The notes beneath the pieces were generated by a model, which saw nothing but the letters and a program-made list of their open reading frames with translations, made no database searches and had not been told where the DNA came from. The position numbers were made by a program, and so were the translations under genes. A stretch of 18,714 bases of DNA from NCBI GenBank assembly GCA_044449065.1, contig JBIOHP010000041.1, forward strand, positions 1 through 18,714, given 5' to 3'. This document shows positions 8,489 to 17,340 of the stretch, piece by piece. The stretch comes from JBIOHP01 sp044449065 (lineage in GTDB: Bacteria > Bacteroidota > Ignavibacteria > UBA10030 > SZUA-254). The first letter of the stretch is position 1, and each line of letters starts with the position of its first letter.

Positions 8489-11400
8489 ATTTAATTAAAA
8501 TGAGTTTGCGGGTTTCGATGAAAGAGTTTTTGGGATTCTCAACGCTTGATGCTTCCAGACGATAGAAATACACGCCGCTGGCGGCATTTGATGCATTCCA
8601 TTCCATTTCCTTAAAGCCCTCATCCTGAATTCCATTCACTAATGTTTTCACCATTTGTCCTAAGACGTTATAAATTACTAAGTGAACGTTGGATGTTGCC
8701 GGCAAGCTATACCTCATCGTCGTTGTGGGATTGAACGGATTAGGATAATTTTGTTCGAGTTGATAATTTGTCGGAAGAGAGATATTTCCATTGGAGTTAT
8801 CAAATCGCAATGCAGCTTTTGCAGGTAATACTTCCACCGGGCTCATCTGGAAATTATCCAACCGCACCGGTGTTGAGAATACGCACACGCGAACGGCGAA
8901 ATACCATTGTGCCGGCATATATACCGTATCTACGACCGAAATGACCTGAACTCCATTCACCAATCCGACTAATGTTTTATTATCACAAAGGACTCTGAAT
9001 GTAATAACGTCATTTATATTGAGTGTTTTGGAGACAGATGCCAGCGTTGTGGAGTTGGGATAACCCGTGCCAACCCGATGAATTTCAATAATATCCGTTC
9101 CGGGCTGTTGATAGTATCGTAATCTGTACCCTACGCCGGTGTTATAATTTATGTTGTTCATTTTGGCGTACAGGAAGAAGGAAGAGTAGGAAAAATTTCC
9201 ACTTTTTTGGACGAGAGTAAAACTGATTTCACTGCCGGCGGTATTTAAGCTATCCCATGCTACGCCGCCAAAATTTGTATTCCCCGCCGAACTTGAGGGC
9301 TGGATAGCATTGTTCACAATCCCCATCGCGCCGCTGGATGGTTGATTTTGGATCAGTATCCATTGATTACTTCCGGCAACGGGACCATCTGGTCGGTTGA
9401 AATCGTCACGAAGCAGCGAGATTGGAAAAGTCGCAAATCCCCATCGAGTTGAAAATGCGCTCGATCCTCCGGCATTCTTCGCGCTTACTTTCCATGAATA
9501 CGCGGTGTTGCCGTTAAGGTTCGATACTGATCGTGACGGCGTCGTGAGACTTGAATCGTCGATAACGATGTTCTGAAACAATGTATCGCTTGCGAGCTGG
9601 AACCGATACGTTGTTGCGCCGCTGGAAGCTGACCATGAAAACGTTAACGTTGTCGGTTGACATGATGCCAAATCCAGAGGCGCCTTTAGAACCGGAGATG
9701 CTGGTGGCGCAGGTACTGTTGTGAATCGCCATGTCGTTGAAAACGCGCTAGTGCCCCCGCTGTTTTGCGCGCTAACATGCCAGTAATATGTGGTTGAATT
9801 CGGTAACGGTCCAATCCTTTGACTGTCTGCTGATGTTGTATCCACTGCAACTAAATGAGTGAAGAGCGAATCTGACGCCGCCTGGAGAATGTATGAGGTT
9901 GCGCCGTTCACTAAATTCCAGTATAGCTGGAGTGTGGTAGCTTGATTCAGAGAACCGGAAATCGGGCTGACCAGAACAGGCGCAGCGGGAGCTGGAAGCA
10001 CTGTTGTAAAACTCCATGTTGAAGAAAACGCGCTCGTGCCGCCGGCGTTTGAGGCGCTGACGCGCCAATAATATATTGTCCCTCCGGTTAACGATCCAAC
10101 CTGACGCGTAGTTGTTGAAATTGTCGAATCGTTCACAATCAACGTGCTAAATAATGAATCGGTTGCCACCTGACAGCGATAGGTTGAGGTTCCGGTTGAC
10201 GCGTTCCAAGTGAGGGTCAAAGTTATCGGTTGATTAATCGATCCATTCGATGGAGTTGCAAGGATTGGAGCTGCTGGAATGGCGGGGATGGTCGTAAAAT
10301 TCCATATCGTTGAATAGGCGCTTGTACCGGTAGTGTTCTTTGCATTGACGTGCCAATAATATTTTATGTTGTTCACCAATCCATTGATCTGCCTTGATGT
10401 CGATACAATGGTTGAATCGTCGAGCAGTATGGCGGTAAACAAAGAATCCGTTGCAACCTGGCACCTATATGATGCTGCACCGCTAGCCGCATTCCAATTC
10501 AGCGTAAGGGATACCGGCTGGTTGCTGGAATTATTCAATGGCGACGCAAGAGTTGGCGCCGATGGTGGGGCAATTTGCGTGGTGAAATTCCATACTGTAG
10601 AATATCCACTTGTCCCTCCGGCATTCGAAGCGTTTACCCGCCAAAAGTATATTGTTCCTCCCGCTAAAGATCCAACCTGACGCGTTGTGGTTGAAATTGT
10701 TGAATCGTTCACAATCAACGCGCTAAATAATGAATCCGTTGCTACCTGACAGCGATACGTTGTTGCCCCAGTTGAGGCGTTCCAAGTCAGGGTCAAAGTT
10801 ATCGGTTGATTAATCGATCCATTCGATGGAGTTGCAAGGATTGGCGCTGCCGGAATAGCCGGGATGGTCGTAAAATTCCATATCGTTGAATAGGCGCTTG
10901 TTCCGGTGGAATTTTTTGCATTCACCCGCCAATAATATTTTATGTTGTTCACCAATCCATTGATCTGCCTTGATGTCGATACAATGGTTGAATCGTCGAT
11001 TAGAATGGCGGTAAACAAAGAATCCGTCGCAAGCTGGCACCGATATGACGCCGCGCCTGTTGCCGCAGACCAATTCAACAGCAACGAAGTCGGTTGATTG
11101 ATAGCATTATTTGTCGGCGATGATAACACCGGAATTGTTGGGGGAGGAACTTGCGTAGTAAAATTCCATACCGTCGAGAACGCGCTTGTTCCTCCTGCGT
11201 TGGCTGCATTCACGCGCCAGTAGAACATCGTGCCGCCGGCGAGGGCGGTCACCTGGCGCGATAGCGTCGTAAGCGTGGAGTCATTGACAAGTTTGTTATT
11301 GAAAAGCGAATCGGACGCCACCTGGCAGCGATACGTAACGGCGCCGTTCGACGCATTCCAGCTTAATGTTAAAGACGTCGGTTGATTTACCGAACCGCTG

Positions 11401-14400
11401 GTCGGCGCCGCTAAGATCGGTATGGACGGGGGAAGCGGAATAGTTGTAAAATTCCAAACAGTCGAATAGGCGCTCGTCCCCATAGTATTTTTTGCATTCA
11501 CCCGCCAATAGTAGGTTGTGCTGTAACTCAAGCCATTAAGCTGGCGTGTGGTTAAAGTAATTGTTGAATCGTCCAATATCGGAGATCCAAACAATGAATC
11601 GGTTGCTACCTGGCATCTATAAGAAGCTGCGCCGATGGAAGCGTTCCATGATACCGGCAAAGATGTCGGTTGGTTAATGGAAATATTCGCCGGCGACGCT
11701 AAAATCGGCGCTGGTGGAGGGAGAATGGTGGTTGTAAAACTCCATGTGGTAGAAAATGCGCTTATCCCACCCGCATTTATTGCATGAACGTGCCAATAAT
11801 AAGTGGTGCCATTGGTTAAGGGTCCAATTTGACGCGAGGTCGTGCTAAGCGAGGAATCGTTCACGATCGGTGAACTAAACAGTGAATCGGTAGCCACCTG
11901 ACAATGATAAGTCGTAGCTCCGCTGGCTGCATTCCACGTCAGTGTCAATGTCGTTGGTTGGTTGGTTGATAAATTTGCCGGAGAAGCAAGTATTGGAACA
12001 GCCGGCGGTGGAATTGCCGGTTGTTGACTGTTGACAAAAAAGTTATCGAAAAGCACGGGAATGGGAAATACACAGCTCAACACTGCATAATACCACTGAG
12101 CCGGATTATATGTTGAGTCCGCGATCGTAAGAACCGGATTCCCGTTTATTAATGCGATCATCGTTTTGTTGTCGCATAAGATTCTGAAGGTTATGACGTC
12201 GCCCACATTGACCGTATAATTGGTTGAGGTGAGCGCCGTTGTATTTGAATAACCTCCGGTGACCTTGTCTATCTCGATAAGATCGGGTCCGGATTGTTGC
12301 ATATACCTCAAACGGTAACCGGTGCCGGTATTATAATCCTTGTTATTCATCCTTGCATAAATGAATAACGAGGAGTTGGATGTAACACCGCTTTTCTGCG
12401 TGAGCATAAGACTTGCTTCGTTTCCGTTGCTCATTAAGGTATCCCATGCGAGTCCGCCGAAATTATAATTTCCCGCGCTGCTGGTTGCTTGCATCTGATT
12501 ATTTAAAATCGCCAGGGCGCCGCTGCTGGGATAGTTAGGCAATAAAGCCCACTTATTACTTCCGGCAAGCGGTCCGTTCGGCCTGTTGAAATCATCACGC
12601 AATACAGAGGTTTGAAGTGTTGTAAATTGCCAATCTGGTGAAAATGATCCTGATCCTCCGGTATTTTTTGCGCATACGCGCCATGCGTAGGACGTATTTC
12701 CGGTAAGATTCGTTACTTGACGCGATGTGGTACTGAGCGAGGAATCATCAATAACTATATTGGTAAACAATGTGTCCGTGGCAAGTTGAACATGATATGA
12801 AGCTGCGCCGGAAACCGACGACCAGGTTAAGGTTAACGCCGTGGATTGACATCCCGCTTGATTCAGGGGAGTTTGAAGCACGGGTGTTCCGGGTACAGGC
12901 ACAATCGTTGTAAATTTCCAAATTGTTGAAAATATACTTGAACCGCCGTTATTTTGAGCCGATACCCGCCAGTAATACGTTGTGGAATTCAGGAGGGGTC
13001 CAATGTTTTGAGATGTTGTCGACCCGGTATCGATATCGATCATCTGGTTAAATAATGAATCTAATGCGACTTGAAAAATATATGATGATGCTCCCGCGGA
13101 AGAATTCCAGGCGAGTGTTAACGATGTGGGTTGATTCACCGCGTTATTCATTGGAGACGCAAGCACCGGAGGGGCAGGCGGCGCAACGGTCGTGGTAAAA
13201 TTCCACGGAGATGAAAACGCGCTCGATCCTGCCGCGTTAGAAGCGCTGATCCGCCAGTAATAAGTTGTTGTGCCGGAGAGCGGACCAACTTTCCGGGATG
13301 AAGTCGATACCAGAGAATCATCCAGAACCAACGATCCAAAGAGCGAGTCGGTTGCTACCTGGCAGCGATACGTTGCTGCGCCGGAAACCGCATTCCATGT
13401 CAAAGTTATCGTTGTCGGCTGGTTTATAGAATTGTTTCCCGGAGATACCAGAGCAGGCGTCGATGGAGGAATCGGGACGGTTGTAAAGTTCCACACCGAT
13501 GAAAATGCGCTTGTTCCACCCGCATTAGTTGCATTCACACGCCAGTAATATTTTGTCGCGTTCGCTAAGCCGGAAACCTGCCGGGATGTTGTTGACACTG
13601 TGGAATCATCAAGGACAACACTGTTAAAGAGCGAATCTGTGTCGACCTGAATTCTATAGGTCGCCGCTCGCTGTGCAGCTTTCCACGATAAAACAATCGT
13701 TGTTGGCTGGTTCGCAGAACCTGTTGCCGGCGTCGCAAGAACCGGGGTTGGCGGTGGCGAGGGTATTGTCATGAAATTCCAAGCCGGCGAGAAACTACTC
13801 GTTCCCCCTGAGTTTTTCGCATTTACGCGCCAATAATATTTTGTGCCGTTTGAAAGACCGCTAACCTGCCGCGAAGTGGAAGAGATGGTAGAATCATTTA
13901 GAATGATCGCATTAAAAAGAGAATCCGTGGCGACTTGGCATCGATAGGTGGCAGCGCCGTTTGAAGAATTCCAGCTCAGAGTTAGTGAAGCAGACTGGTT
14001 CAGAGAACTATTTACGGGTGAAGCCAACACCGGCGGCGGAGGCGGGGGAGGAACAGTTGTGAAATTCCATGTTGATGAATACACGCTGGTGCCGCTGCTG
14101 TTTGTCGAGTTCACATGCCAGTAATATTGGTCGCCGTACGCTAATGAAGGTACCTGTCTCGATAATGTGGTAATGGTTGAATCATCGAGGATGATGCCAT
14201 TAAAGAGCGAGTCGGTCGCTACCTGACACCTATAAGTGGTTGCATTTTGGGAAGAACTCCAGCTCAGCGTTGTGGTTGTCAGTTGGTTGATCGAGTTGTT
14301 AACCGGCGCGACAAGCGTGGGCGCGGGCGGAGGCGGAACGCTGCTCACCATGAAATTATCAAACAAAACAGGAGTGGGAAAGACACAAGGTCGAACCGCA

Positions 14401-16742
14401 AAATACCATTGTGCGGGGCTGTACGTTGTATCTTTGCAGGTTAGAACAGGGTTCCCATTAACAAGGGCTACCATTGTTTGGTTGTCGCAGAGGATCCGAA
14501 AAGTTATAACATCTCCCGGATTGACCTCAAAGTTCGTTGACGCAAGAACAGTTGTATTTGCATAACCATTTATTACTTTATCGATTTCTATAAGATCGGC
14601 TCCCGTTTGCTCCATGTACCGTAAACGATACCCTGATCCGGTGTTGTAATCTTTACTGTTCATCCTGGCATAAATAAACAGCGATGAATAGGTTGTGACG
14701 CCGCTTTTCTGGGTAAGGGTCAGACTTGCTTCCGAGGATGCAGTGAAGAGCGTGTCCCAAGCCAGCCCTCCAAAATTATAATTTCCGGCGCTATTGGTTG
14801 CTTCCATCTGGTTGTTATAAATCGCCAACGATCCATTACTCGGAGAATTCGGAATAAGAGCCCATTTGTTGCTGCCGAGTAGTGTGCCGTTTGGTCGATT
14901 AAAATTGTCGCGTAAGACGCCCGGGATGACGGTTCCGCCGGTTACCGTGACAGTAAAGTTAATAACGTCTCCGGATGTATCGGAACAGCTTACAGTCGTT
15001 GTTCCTACACTAAAGTATGAACCGGATGGCGGGGTGCATGTTACGGGACTGCAATTTCCGCTGGTAGTTGGTTGGTTATAATATACTGTTGTGCCGCATT
15101 GACCTGGATTTACAGAAACTGTAATGTTAGGCATTGGATTAATAATGCAAGAAGAACGAACCGCATTGTAAGCGTTCACAAATCCCCAGCCGTAAGTAGT
15201 GTCATAACCGGCGGGTCCGTAATCAACGCTGGAGCATTTCATTTTTGCTTCAACCTGCGCTGCAGTCATCGTCGGAAAACGGGATAAAATTAATGCAGCA
15301 ACTCCTGCCGCGTACGGTGATGCAAAGCTGGTTCCTCGAAAGAGGTAATAATCTCCGGATGAAAAACCACTTGAACCTGTCCGATCAGTCACCCAGATGG
15401 AATCACCTGGAGCGACAAAATCCAGAGCGGCGCCGCGATTACTGAATGAAGCCAAAACGCCTTTACTATTCATCGCGCCCACCGCGTTCACGACGGGGAT
15501 TGACGCGGGATAGTATACCGATGTGCTGCCATTTCCCGCGGCGGCAAAATGGATAACATTTAAAGTATCATGCGTATACTGGTATTCCGCCTCAAGCGCG
15601 CTGGAATGTGTTCCAAAAAATTGATTGCTGAAATTCGTGATGCGGATTCCATTCGCCCCTGCATACGCCAGAGCGTTAACAGTCCAGCTAATTTGCGATG
15701 TATACGTAAGATCACATGTTGGGTTCGAAACGAGAGTTCGCGCAGAAATCACGTAACAACTGGGCGCAATGCCAACGATTCCGATGCCATTATTCATAAT
15801 CCCAGAGATACAACCCGCGACGGCAGTTCCGTGGTTATCGCACGAATTTACCGGACCACCGCCTCCACCCTGACCTGTAAAATCAATTCCCGCAACTTGA
15901 TGAATGTCGGGATGATTCTGCTGGACACCGCAATCGATCACCATCACTTTCACCGTTGAACTGCCCGTGGTTATATTCCATGCGAGGTCTCCCTTCATAT
16001 CATTGCCGGCTACTCCGCCGAATTGTCCCGTGTTATGAATTCCCCAAAGTTTAGGGTAGTATGGGTCGTTCGGAGTTGATTCATGTTCCACGGAAAGAAT
16101 CATATCCGGTTCAGCCCACTCGGCGTATCCATCTTCTACCAATTGATTTGCGCTGGCGAGCACATCGAATCCATTTGATGAAGCGCTGTGGAGTTGGTAT
16201 GTTGCCGGCATATTTCCAAATCGTTCCTTGACGATTGAAAGATCCGGGGCAATTGAGTTGAGTAAGGAGCGTACCTGCGAGCTGTATTCCGGTTTAAATT
16301 TTACAAGAATATCCTGCGTCATAATAACGGGGTAGTTGCGTTCACCCCTGAAGATCGGCGTGCTGAACTCGATGTTCTGTGATTTCTTTAATTTTTTTAT
16401 TTCGTTGTTTACGTTATCGGCGCCGGTTGCAGCATTCTGTAGACCGGTCGTATGCCATTCATGGATACCGATTGGTTGAGAGGATGACGCCTGCAAACCG
16501 AGCGAATGAAGATGCGTCAGTTGATCGTTCTTGGTAAGCTTTTTACCGTATTTTACCGCGATAGTTTGTTGGTCAAGATTAAGATAAACTCGTTTACCAT
16601 GGTACATATAATACGTAGGGACAGACTGAGACCGTAGATGAGTCGGAAAACAAATGGAGATTATCAACAAGAAGAGATGTACCCATCCGCGCCGTATGAT
16701 CGACGGGTAGATAAATCGCCTCCCTGGTTTGCACCCCTGCAT
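8487..16742 (-). CDS. Giant subtilase with 15 FnIII-like repeats, three jelly-roll domains and T9SS tail
   Basis: About 2751 residues from the ATG at 16742. The frame is open to an ATG at 16847, but the signal peptide (Arg-rich n-region, VHLFLLIISI core, cleavage near LRSQ) begins at 16742, so this start is preferred although no Shine-Dalgarno decides it. Residues counted from 16742: fervidolysin-like prodomain about 40-220; S8 catalytic core about 225-530 with D270 (VIDCGV), H304 (NHGTAVAG) and S472 (GTSFASP), plus oxyanion Asn in AAAGNG. Asp is followed by Cys where Ser or Thr is usual. An HYR-like domain (about 532-602) follows, then jelly-roll-like domains at about 609-801, 1380-1572 and 2443-2635 around six and nine FnIII-like repeats of about 96 residues ('YRCQVATDSLF', 'YYWRVNA', 'WNFTT'). 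The T9SS tail starts near 2660 (LEQNYPNPFNP to KLILIK). Probably a surface protease held by a long binding stalk; substrate unknown. Confidence 0.9.
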   Translation of the reverse strand: MQGCKPGRRFIYPSIIRRGWVHLFLLIISICFPTHLRSQSVPTYYMYHGKRVYLNLDQQTIAVKYGKKLTKNDQLTHLHSLGLQASSSQPIGIHEWHTTGLQNAATGADNVNNEIKKLKKSQNIEFSTPIFRGERNYPVIMTQDILVKFKPEYSSQVRSLLNSIAPDLSIVKERFGNMPATYQLHSASSNGFDVLASANQLVEDGYAEWAEPDMILSVEHESTPNDPYYPKLWGIHNTGQFGGVAGNDMKGDLAWNITTGSSTVKVMVIDCGVQQNHPDIHQVAGIDFTGQGGGGGPVNSCDNHGTAVAGCISGIMNNGIGIVGIAPSCYVISARTLVSNPTCDLTYTSQISWTVNALAYAGANGIRITNFSNQFFGTHSSALEAEYQYTHDTLNVIHFAAAGNGSTSVYYPASIPVVNAVGAMNSKGVLASFSNRGAALDFVAPGDSIWVTDRTGSSGFSSGDYYLFRGTSFASPYAAGVAALILSRFPTMTAAQVEAKMKCSSVDYGPAGYDTTYGWGFVNAYNAVRSSCIINPMPNITVSVNPGQCGTTVYYNQPTTSGNCSPVTCTPPSGSYFSVGTTTVSCSDTSGDVINFTVTVTGGTVIPGVLRDNFNRPNGTLLGSNKWALIPNSPSNGSLAIYNNQMEATNSAGNYNFGGLAWDTLFTASSEASLTLTQKSGVTTYSSLFIYARMNSKDYNTGSGYRLRYMEQTGADLIEIDKVINGYANTTVLASTNFEVNPGDVITFRILCDNQTMVALVNGNPVLTCKDTTYSPAQWYFAVRPCVFPTPVLFDNFMVSSVPPPPAPTLVAPVNNSINQLTTTTLSWSSSQNATTYRCQVATDSLFNGIILDDSTITTLSRQVPSLAYGDQYYWHVNSTNSSGTSVYSSTWNFTTVPPPPPPPVLASPVNSSLNQSASLTLSWNSSNGAATYRCQVATDSLFNAIILNDSTISSTSRQVSGLSNGTKYYWRVNAKNSGGTSSFSPAWNFMTIPSPPPTPVLATPATGSANQPTTIVLSWKAAQRAATYRIQVDTDSLFNSVVLDDSTVSTTSRQVSGLANATKYYWRVNATNAGGTSAFSSVWNFTTVPIPPSTPALVSPGNNSINQPTTITLTWNAVSGAATYRCQVATDSLFGSLVLDDSLVSTSSRKVGPLSGTTTYYWRISASNAAGSSAFSSPWNFTTTVAPPAPPVLASPMNNAVNQPTSLTLAWNSSAGASSYIFQVALDSLFNQMIDIDTGSTTSQNIGPLLNSTTYYWRVSAQNNGGSSIFSTIWKFTTIVPVPGTPVLQTPLNQAGCQSTALTLTWSSVSGAASYHVQLATDTLFTNIVIDDSSLSTTSRQVTNLTGNTSYAWRVCAKNTGGSGSFSPDWQFTTLQTSVLRDDFNRPNGPLAGSNKWALLPNYPSSGALAILNNQMQATSSAGNYNFGGLAWDTLMSNGNEASLMLTQKSGVTSNSSLFIYARMNNKDYNTGTGYRLRYMQQSGPDLIEIDKVTGGYSNTTALTSTNYTVNVGDVITFRILCDNKTMIALINGNPVLTIADSTYNPAQWYYAVLSCVFPIPVLFDNFFVNSQQPAIPPPAVPILASPANLSTNQPTTLTLTWNAASGATTYHCQVATDSLFSSPIVNDSSLSTTSRQIGPLTNGTTYYWHVHAINAGGISAFSTTWSFTTTILPPPAPILASPANISINQPTSLPVSWNASIGAASYRCQVATDSLFGSPILDDSTITLTTRQLNGLSYSTTYYWRVNAKNTMGTSAYSTVWNFTTIPLPPSIPILAAPTSGSVNQPTSLTLSWNASNGAVTYRCQVASDSLFNNKLVNDSTLTTLSRQVTALAGGTMFYWRVNAANAGGTSAFSTVWNFTTQVPPPTIPVLSSPTNNAINQPTSLLLNWSAATGAASYRCQLATDSLFTAILIDDSTIVSTSRQINGLVNNIKYYWRVNAKNSTGTSAYSTIWNFTTIPAIPAAPILATPSNGSINQPITLTLTWNASTGATTYRCQVATDSLFSALIVNDSTISTTTRQVGSLAGGTIYFWRVNASNAGGTSGYSTVWNFTTQIAPPSAPTLASPLNNSSNQPVSLTLNWNAASGAASYRCQVATDSLFTAILLDDSTIVSTSRQINGLVNNIKYYWHVNAKNTTGTSAYSTIWNFTTIPAIPAAPILATPSNGSINQPITLTLTWNASTGTSTYRCQVATDSLFSTLIVNDSTISTTTRQVGSLTGGTIYYWRVSASNAGGTSAFSSTWSFTTVLPAPAAPVLVSPISGSLNQATTLQLYWNLVNGATSYILQAASDSLFTHLVAVDTTSADSQRIGPLPNSTTYYWHVSAQNSGGTSAFSTTWRFTTVPAPPASPVLKAPLDLASCQPTTLTFSWSASSGATTYRFQLASDTLFQNIVIDDSSLTTPSRSVSNLNGNTAYSWKVSAKNAGGSSAFSTRWGFATFPISLLRDDFNRPDGPVAGSNQWILIQNQPSSGAMGIVNNAIQPSSSAGNTNFGGVAWDSLNTAGSEISFTLVQKSGNFSYSSFFLYAKMNNINYNTGVGYRLRYYQQPGTDIIEIHRVGTGYPNSTTLASVSKTLNINDVITFRVLCDNKTLVGLVNGVQVISVVDTVYMPAQWYFAVRVCVFSTPVRLDNFQMSPVEVLPAKAALRFDNSNGNISLPTNYQLEQNYPNPFNPTTTMRYSLPATSNVHLVIYNVLGQMVKTLVNGIQDEGFKEMEWNASNAASGVYFYRLEASSVENPKNSFIETRKLILIK
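8838..9416 (-). repeat. Jelly-roll-like domain, copy 3
   Basis: A 193-residue module inside the giant protease, from LLRDDFNRPDG to RLDNFQMS. It is the most diverged of three copies but keeps FNRP, FGG.AWD, YNTG.GYRLRY, DVITFR.LCDN and PAQWYFAV. The beta-rich pattern starting with DDFNRP resembles LamG/concanavalin-like carbohydrate-binding folds; this fold call is inferred, not proven. Confidence 0.7.
10097..10500 (-). repeat. Recent 576-bp duplication, copy A
   Basis: This stretch matches 10673-11076 at a constant offset of 576 bp, equal to two FnIII modules. Uninterrupted identities include 10213-10268 (56 bp), 10285-10325 (41 bp) and 10352-10423 (72 bp). Ends are approximate because divergence rises gradually. 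Neighbouring modules are similar only at protein level. Confidence 0.75.
10673..11076 (-). repeat. Recent 576-bp duplication, copy B
   Basis: Partner of the copy at 10097-10500. The duplicated pair keeps frame and begins and ends within FnIII modules, so array length changed by exactly two domains. The proline-linker PAIPAAPILATPSNGSINQP occurs in both copies. Confidence 0.75.
12027..12605 (-). repeat. Jelly-roll-like domain, copy 2
   Basis: A 193-residue module from VLRDDFNRPNG to FDNFFVNS, closely similar to copy 1 (shared GNYNFGGLAWDTL, SSLFIYARMN, DLIEIDKV, GDVITFRILCDN, NGNPVLT). It separates the six-repeat and nine-repeat FnIII arrays. Confidence 0.75.
12606..14338 (-). repeat. FnIII-like array 1, six repeats
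   Basis: Six in-frame tandem modules of about 289 bp, same pattern as array 2. The fifth lacks the YRCQ motif (it has SYIFQVALDSLF and IGPLLNSTTYYWRV). The sixth has a Cys in place of NQ (GCQSTALTLTW). Both special forms recur at the end of array 2. Confidence 0.85.
14339..14918 (-). repeat. Jelly-roll-like domain, copy 1
   Basis: A 193-residue module from VLRDNFNRPNG to FDNFMVSS, directly after the HYR-like domain of the protease. It is near-identical in pattern to copy 2 and less so to copy 3. A carbohydrate-binding role is plausible for the fold but unproven here. Confidence 0.75.
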
Positions 16743-16933
16743 AGTTTCTAACGTTGTTTCAAAGTGAATTAAGTTCTTCTCCATATGATCAGAATGCTTG
16801 ATTATTTGAACGTATTGATCTGTATTAAACATTAATATTGTCCCCATTAACTATAACGATAATTAATAAATTGTCTTGATAAACTTGAATTGTGTCGAAG
16901 GGGCTGGATTCCCGTTGGAATCAGCTTCTATTT

Positions 16934-16962
16934 ATAATACTATTAACTGTAAAAAGAGGCAA
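16934..16962 (-). promoter_or_regulatory. Sigma-70-like promoter boxes for the giant protease
   Basis: On the minus strand TTGCCT (16957-16962, four of six matches to TTGACA) and TATTAT (16934-16939, five of six to TATAAT) are 17 bp apart. The 5' leader would be about 80 nt to the ATG at 16847 or about 185 nt to the preferred ATG at 16742. A moderate match in AT-rich DNA. Confidence 0.3.
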
Positions 16963-17223
16963 TATGTTACCGTTTTTTAGAGCATTAGGAAATTTTTAAA
17001 AAGACGCAGTTTTTATAACTTAACTACTATTTAATAATATGTTATCAACGTAAGCTCTGAGGTAGTTAGGCATTATGGATATACCTCTTTATCCTGGACC
17101 CATTTCGATCAGTCTCATGCGTTTTATTAGAATATTCTATAATTATGTTAATAAAGTATTAGATGATGAAAAATGGTTAATAGCATTATTCAAAGTCATC
17201 TAACAACATCCGGGGGGAACATA

Positions 17224-17340
17224 ATGATTAGATTGTATCGGTATGAAATTACATGCTTCATAATACTTGTCATGAGCATCTGCGTATCCATTGGGAAGGA
17301 ATTTCAACGATTCGGATTCACACCGTTGTGCGGATCATGA
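17224..17340 (+). CDS. Possible 38-residue hydrophobic small protein
   Basis: ATG at 17224 is preceded by GGGGGG ending 6 nt upstream, a wobble-tolerant Shine-Dalgarno-like tract, and by a perfect TATAAT at 17138-17143 with no good -35 box. The predicted peptide has a basic start (MIRLYRYE), a hydrophobic stretch (CFIILVMSICV) like a short membrane or signal segment, then a polar tail with a second Cys. It ends 2 nt before the convergent methyltransferase stop codon. It is the only plus-strand candidate with any start signals, but short ORFs arise by chance and no family is recognised. Confidence 0.25.
   Translation: MIRLYRYEITCFIILVMSICVSIGKEFQRFGFTPLCGS

Larger units (their letters stand above)
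9417..12026 (-). repeat. FnIII-like array 2, nine repeats
   Basis: Nine in-frame tandem modules of about 288-290 bp (96 residues). Each has a Pro-rich linker, a P.L.SP.N.S.NQPT.L.L.W strand, Y.CQ(V/L)A(T/S)DSLF, a DDS..TTSRQ stretch, YYWRV.A.N and W.FTT. The two copies nearest jelly-roll 3 are diverged and resemble the last two of array 1. Two modules are duplicated nearly exactly (10097-10500 and 10673-11076). Confidence 0.85.

Noticed and set aside
10810..11073. Minus-strand frames inside the FnIII arrays as separate small genes
   Set aside because: They are out-of-frame readings of duplicated modules, which is why near-identical copies appear at 10234-10464.
9417..14338. Regular repeats resembling a CRISPR or satellite array
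   Set aside because: The period is about 288 bp, the frame is kept throughout and the translation gives FnIII-like modules; there are no short repeat-spacer units.
14236..14565. 109-codon plus-strand open frame
   Set aside because: Antisense to the FnIII/jelly-roll junction of the giant protease; similar shadow frames recur at equivalent places in other repeats, as expected from the repeat itself.
15570..15959. 129-codon plus-strand open frame
   Set aside because: It lies antisense to the catalytic domain of the giant protease, which has a clear conserved triad; the translation has no recognisable domain.
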